This document shows, one piece after another, positions 34,301 through 46,300 of a stretch of DNA of 64,000 nt. Numbering within the stretch: the stretch's first letter is position 1; each line of letters begins with the position of its first letter. The translations under genes and the position numbers were made by a program. Location: assembly GCA_905221605.1 (NCBI GenBank), contig CAJNDS010000502.1, positions 479,501-543,500 on the forward strand, given 5' to 3'. This DNA is from Symbiodinium natans (lineage: Eukaryota; Sar; Dinophyceae; Suessiales; Symbiodiniaceae). The notes below the pieces were generated by a model. That model saw only the letters and a program-made list of their open reading frames with translations. It was not told the origin of the DNA and made no database searches.

Positions 34301-37300
34301 TCTCAGCGCCTAAGCCCGAGGATGGTGGGAGACCTCCTCCAGGGATCGGCTAAGGACTGGAGTCCACTTGGAACAATCAAGGGTTTAGGGTTTAGGGTTT
34401 AGGGTTTAGGGTTTAGGGTTTAGGGTTTAGGGTTTAGGGTTTAGGGTTTAGGGTTTAGGGTTTAGGGTTTAGGGTTTAGGGTTTAGGGTTTAGGGTTTAG
34501 GGTGAAACGCACCCTTAAGCTTGCACCCCTAAAGGTTCCCCTGAATGAACCTAAGTATGGCCTGTATAAACCCAACGGTACCACCTGCAGAGTCCAGTTG
34601 TAGAAACAAGCCTTCAATTTTCTGTTTGTAGCGTGTACCCTAACCCTGAAGGCGTTCACTCCTGGCTTGTGTTGCATATCCCTAAAACGTTTAAGCCCGA
34701 AACCCGAAACCCGAAACCCGAAACCCGAAACCCGAAACCCGAAACCCGAAACCCGAAACCCTAAACCCTAAACCCTAAACCCTAAACCCAACCCTAAACT
34801 TTCGGGTGGCCCAGAATCTGGTCTTTAGGGTTTAGGGATGGTGTTTTGGGTGTAGCGTCTAGGGTTTAGGGTTTAGGGTTTTAACCTTACAAACAGCGTT
34901 CTGGATCAATCATGGCACCCTCTGGCGGGAAGTTAGGTTTGGGGGGTTGAGGGGTTTGAGGGGTTTGAGGGGTTGAGGGGTTGAGGGGTTGAGGGGTTGA
35001 GGGGTTGAGGGGTTGAGGGGTTGAGGGGTTGAGGGTTTGAGGGGTTGAGGGGTTGAGGGGTTGAGGGGTTGAGGGGTTGAGGGGTTGAGGGGTTGAGGGG
35101 TTGAGGGGTTGAGGGTTTAGGGTTTAGGGTTGAGGGTTCAGAATCAAACCCTAAGCCCTACACCCTGAACGCGAAGCTCAAAGCGCGCTCTGCTGCTGTG
35201 GCGCCCTGCGAGGACAGCCTGGAAATCGCGCGGCCGACCGTGGTGACTGTCGCGGACACCCGCATGCACTTGGTAGGATTTAGGGGTCCTAAGCCCGAAA
35301 CCCTAAGCCCTAAACCCTAAACCCTACACCCGAAACAGCTTGAGGGAGCGCCCCGAAATTCAGCAGAGTGGGGTGCAAGGGTTTAAGGGTTCGAGGGTTT
35401 AGGGGTCTAAGGGTTCAAGGGTTTAAGGTTTAGGGTTTAGGGTTATCGGGTTTCGGGTTTAGGTTCCCAGCACGAATAGACCCTGAAGCCTTTGTAAACC
35501 CCCGAACCTTTACTCCTCGGCCCTGAATGGGCACCCTGAACCTGACTGACAAGAACCGCGGTTTGCGGTTTGGGTCTAGGGCTTTTAGAGTTTAGGACAG
35601 GGGAACACAGGAGTTGCAGTCCCAAGACAGACCGAGATTCAGGTTTACACATGCCCTGCACGCTACGCCCTGATCCTCTGTGTAGCAGCCCCCAAACTCT
35701 CAACCCTCAAACCTAAATCCTAAACCCTGAACCCTAAACCCTAAACCCTAAACCCTAAACCCTAAACCCTGAACCCTGAACCCTGAACCCTGAACCCTGA
35801 ACCCGAGGCCCAGCAGTCCAACCCATGCAAACAGCCTCACCGGCTACGTGCACTTTGCTTCCTACAGTTCTGTATTGTACCTCCCTAAACCCGAAACCCA
35901 TAAACCCATAACCCCTTACATCCCGTTCCCAAACCCTGAATTCATTACCTCCAACCCCAAACCCTGAACCCTAAGCCCTAAACTCATAACCCCCACAACC
36001 CTAAACCCGAAGTCCATAACCCCTAAGCCCCAAACCCAAACCCTAAACCCAATAACCCAATATCCCTCAAACCCTAAACCCAAACCGTAAACCCGGTAAC
36101 CCCCAAAACGTCAAAACCAAGAACCACCAAGCCCTAAAAGACAAACCCTAAACCCCCATAGCCCATAACCTTAAACCCTAAACCCTGAAACCCGTTTGAA
36201 GGCCCCCCCCCCCCCCTTGCAAGGCCAACTCCCCTGCGGGGTGGGCTCCCAGCCAGCAGTTGCTGGGGTTTAAGGTTTAGGGTTTAGGGTTTAGGGCTTA
36301 GGGTTTAGGCTGTAGAGTTTAGGTTTTAGGGTTTTTGATTGAGGGTGTGAGGGTGTGAGGGTGTGAGGGTGCGTGCGAGGGTGCGAGGGTGCGAGGGTGT
36401 GAGGGTTGGGTTTTCTGTTGTTGGGGTGCTAGGGTTTTGGCTTGGGGGTTGCTGTAGAGGTAAACGACTTACTTCTTGAAGAGTCTGTCCGGGCTTGCTT
36501 CGCGCAATGCTGGGCCCAAACAACCCAGAGCCCCTCCCCCCCTTACAAACCCAAGTTCTTCCTCTCCGGTTGCCGAAGGGACTCCAGCGTCGTGGTTGGG
36601 GAAGGGGGGGGGGGGGCGGTGCCATGCCGTACCCTCAATTTCTGTAAACCCCTGAAGCGCGAGATTCCCTTACGAACGCTATACGTTGGGAGTCCTTAGT
36701 GATAGGCGGTACTACACTCCCTATTGAGGAGTGTGAGTAAAGGGGAAACATCCCAGCCCTGCTAGCCCCTTCAATGAACCAACAGCATAGCCCCCAAACC
36801 CCAAACCCCAAGCCCCAAGCCCGAAACCCCAAACCCCAAACCCTAAACCCTAAACCCTAAACCCTAAACCCCAAACCCTAAACCCTAAACCCTTAACCCT
36901 AAACCCTAAGCAATCCTGGAGTGCCCTTACAGTCGTGAACGCTGAGGGCCTTCATTCTCTGGCTCAATCTTCGCATTCAGCCTTTGATCCCTGAAGCCTT
37001 AAACCAAAAACTCAAGCAAATAAGCCCTAAACCCTAAACCCCCTAAACCCTAACCCCAAACCCTAAACCCGAAACCCCCTAAACCCCCTAAACCCTAAAC
37101 CCCAAACCCTAAACCCGAAACCCTAAACCCTAAACCCCCCTAAACCCCAAACCCTAAACCCGAAACCCTAAACCCCCTAAACCCTAAACCCTAAACCCCA
37201 AACCCTAAACCCCAAACCCTAAACCCCAAACCTAAACCCTAAACCCACCAGGTGCGCAAGCTGTCGGCCTTCGAGCCGCCCTGGCGCAAGGCACCCGGGG

Positions 37301-40300
37301 ATGTGCGTGGGGGGGAAGTTACATGGTCCCTGAATATGGGCCTTTAGGGTTTAGGGTTTAGGGTTTAGGGTTTAGGGTTTAGGGTCCCTGAATATGGACC
37401 CCAAAAAGGTACCCCTAATGTCGGAAATCCCATGTAACTAGACTACCCTTACCTGCTGCAAAGGGTTCTGAAGTATGAGCCCTGGGGTTTGATAGGAGAG
37501 AAAAGGGTTCAGGGTTTAGGGTGTAGGGTTTAGGGTTTAGGGTTTAGGGTATTTTCTGGGGTCCCCATTTCAGGGGCCTATACTAAGGGACCATGTAGCT
37601 ACCTTAAGATAGGGGGGGGGTTCCTTTTTAGTAGCTGTAGGGCCCAGGTATATACCGTACAGGTACATGGGTCCTTATGTCGGATTACATGAATCAAAAA
37701 CCCAAAAGCCTAAACCAACCCTAAACCCTAAACCCGAAATCCTAAACCCTAAACCCTAAACCCTAAACCCTAAACCCTAAACCCTAAACCCTAAACCCTA
37801 AACCCTAAACCCTAAACCCTAAACCCTAAACCCCGAACCCTAAACCCTAAACCCTAAACCCTAAACCCTAAACCCGAATCTTCCCCGCGCCTTGAGGAGC
37901 TGACGCGCTTCGCCCTCGTGGTCCTGCCGAGGACGAAGCGCCGCGAGCAGCCGGGGGCCCCAAGTCCTAAACCCTAAAACCCTGAACCAAAAGCCAACTT
38001 TGGTTCAGGGTTTTAGGGTTTAGGGTTTAGGGTTTAGGGTTGAGGGTTGAGGGTTGAGGGTTTAAGATTTCGGGTTTAGGGTTTAGGGTTTGGGGTTTCG
38101 GGTTTGGGATTTCGGGTTTAGGGTTTGGGTCTCGGGTCTAGGGTTTAAACCCCACATCATTAAACCCTAAACACTGAGTCCTGCAGTTTGGGGTCTCATT
38201 TTTGGATCCCATGAAGGCATCTTTGTCGTTCTTTGCCGGAACCCTAGATCCAAGACCGCGTTTGGCGTCTGGCGTATGTTTATTGCCAGTCCACAAAGGG
38301 TCTAGGGTTTAGGGTTTAGGGTTTGGGGTTTAGGGTTTAGGGTTTAGGGTTTCAAGGGTTCAAAGTTGTCCAAGTTCTAGGTTCAGATCACCCCGTCCCG
38401 GATCATGACGAGCCAACAACCTTTCAGGCCTTGAGGGCGTTTCGGGATTTTAGGGTCCGGAGGGTGCTTGTCAGGGTTTAAGCTTTTTGGGTTGGTGTGT
38501 GTTCCTTGTAGCTTTCTCGACGTGGCTGAGACAGAGCCTCAGCCCTAAACCCTGCACCTGAAACCCTATACCCTACACCCTAAACCCTAAACCCCAAACC
38601 CTAAACCCCAAACCCCAGCATCCTGGAGACATGGGTCAGCAATGCTGACTGAAGAATCCGTCATGCCCGACACTCAGTATGCTAGCTTCCTGACTCCACC
38701 TAGGTCCCCAACTACCCAAGTACATACTGCGGTTTAGGGTTGAGGGGTTAGGGTCCCGAAAAGCCTCAATCCTGAACTAACCCTAAACCCTAGACCCTAG
38801 ACCCTAGACCCTAAACCTAAACCCTAAACCCTTAACCCCGAGTCTACCCATCTATATGGTTTAGGAGGTTGAAGAGAAACCGCTACCACCCCCGCCCCAG
38901 ATACTACTACCAGCTGAAGAGCCTCCTGACGTTCCACTGGGATCGCTGCCACCCGGCATGGCACACATTTTGAGGTTAGGGTTTAGGCTTTTGGGTTTTC
39001 GGGCTTAGGGTTTCGGGTGTAGGGTTTAGGGTTTAGGATGGATTTCGCCCCCAGTGGCGCATGGGCGTTTCGTGAAGCATCCTGGGGAAGTATATACTAG
39101 GATCCAGAGTAGGCCGCAGCTCACTTGTGTAGGGGTTCCCTGAAACGGCGCTTTGCACCAAGAGAGGCGCCCTTTCTACTGCTAGGTTACTCTTGGGTCT
39201 AGTCTAAGTAGGGCTGCGCATGACAAATCTTTCGATACCGACAATCCCCCACATGCAACTACTATAGGGGCCGGAATAATTACCAATAGTGTGTTTTCTT
39301 AACTTAGGGGGGTCTCTTGATAATTTTTCATAATTATAGTACAAGAACTCCTTAAAGCTAAGTATTCAGACCCCTATATTGTAGGGTTTAGGGCTAGGGT
39401 TTAGGGTTTAGGGTTTGGTGTTTGGGGTTGAGGGTTTAGGGGCCCTGAAGCACAAAGTGCAGCTTCGACTCCTGCAGCCCTAAGAAGCAAAAGCCGAAGC
39501 GCCCGAAGGCCCTAAAAGCCCTGGTTTAGGGTTTAGGGTTTGGGGTTTGGGTTTAGGAAGCCCGAAACCCCAAAGCCCTAGAACCCAAAAAGCCTTGAAA
39601 CCCCTAAGGCCCTAGAACCCTGAAACCCCTAAACGTCCTAAACCTTAAACAAGAAACCCTGCGAGCCTAAACCCCTCTAGAAGCCCGAAAGCCCTAAAAG
39701 CCCGAACCTCAAAACGCCCTAAACCTTAAACCCTACACCCTACACCCTACACCCTAAACCCTAAACCCTAAATGCCCTAAACCCTAAACGCCCTCAAAGC
39801 CCCGAAAAGCCCGAGGTTGCCCCACGCAGATGATCCTGGGCTCCACGCTGCAGCGCGAGTGCCAGCGCTCGCAGGCAAAGGGTTTAGGGTTGAGGGTTTA
39901 GGGTTTGGGGTTTAGGGTTTAGGGTCAAAGGGTTTGGGGTTTGGGTTTGGGGTTTGGGGTTTGGGGTTTGGGGTTCAGGGTTCAGGGTTCAGGGTTCAGG
40001 GTTTAAGGGGTTTGGGGTTAGCGGTTGGGGTTTGGGGTTTTCGGGTTTTAGGGTATAGGGTTTCGGGTTTTCAGGTTTAGGGTTAGGAGGGTCCCCAAAG
40101 GAGGGTCCCCAAGCCTCCCTTCTTACCTGGGTCCAGGCTTGGGGTTTAGGGACCTCTACGTACCAAGAACCCTAAGCCCTAGGGCCCTAGGGCCCTAGGC
40201 CCTAAGCCCTGAGCCCTAAGCCCTACATGCTAACCCCTAAAAATGACATTGCACCCATGTTTGGAGAGATTGCACTGAGCAAGGGTGGTGACGCCATGCT

Positions 40301-43300
40301 CTTAGACCCAAAGCGTTCATCTCTAGTTTTCAGCCCTGGCTTTTGCACACTTTTGGGGGGGTCAGAAGAATTACGAAGAGTATTCCCTTATGGTCCCTCC
40401 ATAATTATACTATAGCAAGCCCAAGGCCCACTATTCTCACTATAGGGTCAGACTAGTTGCTAAGAGTATTCCCTTATGGTCCCTTTATAATTATACCCAA
40501 ACGCCTATTCTAATCATTAAAGGCCCCCTATATACTATAATAACCCCCTATATACTATAATAACCCTCTATATACTATTACTATAATAACCCTCTATATA
40601 CTGTAATAAACCCAAGACCCACCATTCTAATCATTGAAGGCCCCCTCTATTAAACTTCCGAAGGTGTTTCGAAGCATCCTGCAGCAGATCTTGGTCAAGA
40701 AGGGCGGCTTTCTGTGGGTGGGGGCCTTGAAACGTTCGGTCATAGGCTTGAGGGTTCAGGGTTTAGGGTTTAGGGTTTAGGGTATAGGGTTTAGGGTTTA
40801 GGATTTAGGGTTGAGCCTTGAATGTAAGGGTAGTTTCAATGTGGTCCCTAACCTCCTTTAAAGGGTTCTGATTGATGTATGGGCCCCTCATGTGTACAGG
40901 GTATATGAGGTGTATATAGGGGCCTCTCAAGGGCAAATACTAAGAGACCATGTACAGTAACTACCCTTAGAGGTTTAGGGTTTAGGGTTGAGGGTTTAGG
41001 GTTACGGGTTGAGGGTTGAGGGTTTTGGGCCCCTTCTGCTCGGTAGGACCTTGGGATATTGCACCCTAAGCAAGCTTGGAACCTCAAGCCTGAGCCACTT
41101 TGTACGTAGTATCGCAGTCAGCTCACAGCATTCCAGGCAGCAAGCATGGCTGAAGATTCGCCCACCACAGACGAAGCCGGTGTTTTTGACTTCAGCCCTT
41201 CTCTTTGGCAGCTACCAATACTGATGCTCTGCCTTTGCAATGCGATGCTGGACAGTCTGGGATTCAAAGATAATGACACCAAGGTATTCGGTTGATCGTA
41301 CGACGGAGATGTGATTTGTTTTCATTTGAAGATTGAATTTCAAATGCCTCGCATTTGTGTTAATCGTAGTACGTTTTTGTCGGGTCTTTCTATTTTGAGA
41401 TCCATGCACGGTCAAAATGGCAAACCCTAAACCCTAAACCCTAAAACCTAAACCCGAAACCCGAAACCCTAAACCCTGAACCCTGAACCCTGAACCCTAA
41501 ACCCTAAACCTCAAGACTCCAGAGCCCCTGAAGCCTTGTTTTACCTTACTGAGGCCATCTCGCCTCTTCCCTACCTGGGGCGATCCATGTGCCTGGCCTG
41601 TCTTTGGTGTTGTAAACAAAGGGGTTTAGGGTTTAGGGTTTCGGGTTTAGGGTTTAGGGTTTAGGGTTTAGGGCTAGTGGCTGGCCTGTCTTTGGTGTTG
41701 CAACAGAGGGGTCGGAAGAATTACTACTAGTATTCCCTGATGGTCCGTTTAGAACTATACTATATTATACTATATTAGGGTTTAAACCCTAAGCCCTAAG
41801 CCCTAAACCCCAAACCCCAAACCCTAAACCCTAAACCCCAAGCCCTAAGCCCTAAACCCTAAGCCCTAAACCCTAAACCCTAAGCTCTATTCTAATTATT
41901 CAGGCTCCTACATTGATTTTCGTGTCTCGTGTCGCAGCAGGGGTTTTCGGGGTTCGGGGTTTCGGGTTTTTGCGCAAGGGGTTGCAGCAAGGCTTCCGGG
42001 TATGCGGCTTCAGGGCATCAGAGCTTGGAGGGTTTAGGGTTTAGGTCCGCGAGTCGGCATCGGTGAGAGGTTGGAAACTTGAGAAGTGTAACCTATGGGT
42101 TACATGTATCTTGCTTAGGGTTATAGCCGCAGTGGCTGCTGGCCCTACCTCTACATCCACGCGCCTTCAAGTAGGTTGCTGAGCAGATTGCGTTTCTGTT
42201 TTGAAAAGGCAGGAAAGCTCAACCTTTGTGTTTTTTTACCTGTTGGGGCAAGGCTAATGCCAACTGCAGCTTGGTTTAGCACGTTTAACGGTCTTGGGGG
42301 GGGGGGCGGGGGTAAACACGCCCATTCATATGGCGACCTTGCCCAAAACATAGGCATTTTCGACATAACCCTAAACCCTAAACCCTAAACCCTAAACCCT
42401 AAACCCTAAACCCTAAACCCTAAACCCTAAACCCTAAACCCTAAACCCTAAACCCTAAACCCTAAACCCTAAACCCTAAACCCTAGACGGCTTAATTTAT
42501 TCTCAAAATACGGAAGCCCTCAACTTCTTGGGTGCACCGGTGCACCTAAGGATGGTTCTGGGCCTCGACACAGTCAAGGCGGGCGAAGTGGCAACAATGG
42601 CAGTCAGGGTTTAGGGTTTGGGGTTTAGGGTTTAGGGTTTGGGGGTTTGGGGTTTAGGGTTTAGGGTTTAGGGTTTGGGGTTTGGGGGTTGGGGTTTAGG
42701 GTTTGGGGTTTAGGGTTTAGGGTTTAGGCTCCAAGCCCTAAACCCCCCACCTACAAAGCCCCAAACACCTTCAATTCTCAAATCCCTCCTGTCCCTTGCG
42801 TCCCTCTTTTGCATTCAAGCGCTTTTGGAGTATCTCAACATCATGAGTGCTTGGGTTTCAGGGGGAGGGAGGACGAGGAGGAGCAGGGGGCGGGGAGTGG
42901 GGAAAAGCGGGGACGGAGGACTCTATCTTTGAAGAGCCAGTGAACAATGTTCCTAAGCGAAAGCCGTCTCCAGAACAGCAAGAGAACGAAAATCGAAGAA
43001 CAAGCCGACAAGCCAGGAAAGCTTCCTACTCTTTCCACAACACCCTCAATGGGAAACGAGTTTGGGGGCAGGGCCCATGGCCTCTGTCAACCCCAAGCCA
43101 TGTTTTTTTCATAATACACAGAGGAATAAGGTCTAAGGGTAGAGACCCTAATCCCCGGCAGTGGCTTTCTCGAGGCAGTGGTTACAAAAAGGGGGCTTTT
43201 CAAGGCTTTAGGACCCTGGAGCCCCTAAACCCTAAACCCCAAACCCCAAATCGCCAGCAGGCCACGAAAGACTCGCCGATGCTCCAGGCTCTGAGCGCCT

Positions 43301-46300
43301 CATGCAATGTCCCGCGCGGCGAGTTTGAAATGCCAGAAGCCCCAAACCCTGCAAGATTCCCCTTAAACCGAAACCCTAGACCCGAAACCCTAAACAACCC
43401 TCAAACCTCAGCACCCGAACCCCCCCCCCTAAATCACTCCTCGCACAAAACCCCTTCGCCTCTCAAATCCGCCCACCCCTTCGAAGTCCTAAACCACCCG
43501 AAAAACAAGCCGTCCAATTTCCGCAAAGATGTTGTGACGGTAGAGGCTACAGTCTTACTTGAAGGTTCATGAGGTAGGGACAAGCAAGCTTATACTTAAC
43601 TCTAAATTCTAGCCTCAATTCCGGCTAGAGGTAAAGGATTTACCCTAAATCCTAAACCTTGGGATGTTCCCCCTTATATTGACAGTCCCTAAATTAGGAT
43701 TACGGCAAACCCCCCCCCCCCCCCCCTTTATAGTCCCTGTTCGTAGAAGGGAGAACATCCCAACCTAAACCTCAACACCCCAAACCCTAAACCCTAAACC
43801 CGAGGGCTTGCAATCTCAAGGAGGCTTGAAGAGCTGAAGGGGTTGAGGCGTCAAGGCTCCTGAGAAACGTGGCAGCAGACTACAAGTGCCCAACGGTGTG
43901 GGGGTTTAGGGTGTGGCTTAGGATGGTAGGGGCTTTTGTTTTTGGTTTCGGGATGTGGCATCAAGATCACAGACGACTTGCAGGGCAAGGCGACCAATCC
44001 ACTCCTGGAATTGGGGCCTTCACTCTTGCGATGGCATTGGAAGGTGCTTTCCTACAGTCCCACCAGGCACAAGAGATATCCTCGTGGCGATCAATGAACT
44101 ATCTGCTCCTAGGCAAGTGTGATGAAGGTCCCTAAACCCTACACCCTACACCCTAAACCCTAAATCCTAAACCCTAGCCCCTAAGACCCCTTCGCCCCAG
44201 AGTATGCCAGGTCCCCAAATCCGTAGCTAAACCTCCCTGGATGCCTCCCATAGTCCTTACATCTCCCGGAGTCCCTGACGTCAAACCCTTAGTCTAGGGT
44301 TCAAGGGCTTAGGTTCCAGGGTTGAGGGTTTAGGTTTTTTGATTTGGGGGTTTACGATAACAAGGGACCCCAAATTTCGACCCAAATCGCAGGATTCCTG
44401 TATAATCCGAGCTCCTGTTTAATTTAACCCCCCATATTTAAAGAAATTTTTTTTGCCCGGATTCCCGGAAGACTACTTTCCATTACGATGGATTTCGTGT
44501 GGGCCAAACCCTCCACATTTAAAGAAATTTTGTTGGGGGGGGGGTTGTCAAATTTTGAAACTCTGCCTTTCGGAAAGCTTCTTTTTTCTTCTGCTAAGGC
44601 TGTACCTCTCGCCCTGGCCAGGGGCTACAGCATAAAGAGGCTGCACCTGTTTCTCTGGCTCTGCTGCAGGAGGAAGCTTTCACTTCAGGGGCTACACTTC
44701 AGTTGCTACAGCAAAAAGAGGCTGCACCTATGTCTCTGGCTCTACTGCAGGCTCAGGCTGCACCGGATCTGCAGGGAGGTCCTGCAAGAAGCTTCACTTC
44801 GGGGGCCACACTGCAGGGGCTACAGCAAAAAAAGCTGCACCTGTGTCGCTGGCTCTGCTGCAGTCTGCACCGGATCTGCAGGGAGGTCCTGCAGGAAGCT
44901 TCACTTCGGGGGCCACACTGCAGGGGCTACAGCAAAAAAAGGCTGCACCTGTGTCGCTGGCTCTGCTGCAGTCTGCACCGGAGCTGCAGGGAGGTCCTGC
45001 AGGAAGCTTCACTTCGGGGGCCACACTGCAGGGGCTACAGCAAAAAAAGGCTGCACCTGTGTCGCTGGCTCTGCTGCAGGCTGCGCCGGAGCTGCAGGGA
45101 GGTCCTGCAGGAAGCTTCACTTCGGGGGCCACACTTCAGGGGCTAGAGCAGAAAAAAAGGCTACTGACAAGGCTGCATTGTGTGTCTGCCTGTGTCTCTG
45201 CAGGTGCTGGAGCTACTGCTGCATCTGCAAGGGGCTTCTGCTGCGGTGCTTTGGCCTGCTTGTCTCCATAGGCTGCAAGCTGTGCAGCCCTCTGCACCTT
45301 GCTTCGCTGGTACAGCACTGCACCACTGGCTCCATACATGTGCTCCATGTCGAAGCCTTCCTTCTTCAGCCAGTACCTGGTGGCCTTCCATTTGCTGCAG
45401 GAGAGGCAGCCATCTCCTGTCCTGCATCTTGAGCAGGTGCCTCCAGTGTACCCCTCCAGGATCTTCAGGACCTGGCACTGCCCGTTTGCAGCGAGGTTCT
45501 CGAAGCACGGCTTGCCTGCAGGGTCCTTCAGGAGGGATTCTGCAGCTTTCTCTGCAAGGTCCTTCATGTCGCCCTCCTGCATCTTCTTTTTGGCTGCAGC
45601 CAGCTTTGCCTTCGCTTCAGCCAGAATCTGCTTCTCTTGGGCCTTCAGCTTGGCTTCGTCGATCTTGCCCTGCTCCTTCTGCAGAGCTTTGCAAAGCGAC
45701 TGCAATCTCGCAGCCCAAGTGGCTGCAGTGGGCCAGTGGCTCCTGCACCTCTGCTCCACCCAGTGCAGGCAGTACGAGCCACACTGGCCCGTGCCTACAG
45801 GTTGGCGAGCTGCATTTGCTCTTGCCGGCAGGTGCACCCCTGGCAGCAAGGTCTCCAGGAAGAACTCTGCCACCTGTCGAGAGGCTGCCGACTCCACCTG
45901 CAGGCTGTCGTAGTACTTCACCTGCAGAGAGCCAAGTCTGCAAATCTCCACAAGGGTCCAGTGGTGGCCGGCGAAGATCGGCACGAACACCAAGTCCTTC
46001 TGCAACTCTGCCTCCAAGAATGCTCTCCTTCGCTCCTGCATTTCCCCGGCTGCCTGAAGCCACTCTTTATCTCCCAATCCCTCCAGATTGGTTGTCGGAT
46101 CTGCAAGTGCGATAAAGGACTGCACCACATCTGGCCTCAGAAAGCTCACGGAAGCGGCCTTCAAGCCTGGGAGACTCCATTGAAGGAACAGCCAGGCTAC
46201 AGTCATGTGCTGGTCCAGCAACCAGCTGCCATCTGCTCGTGGCACCTCCACATCGTCTCCAAGGTCGTCTCCAAGAGTCTTCAGGGCAGCTTCACGAAGC

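Noticed and set aside
42847-43572. 241-codon plus-strand ORF
   Set aside because: Contains telomere-derived residues and low-complexity stretches, with no family motif; probably a chance open frame.
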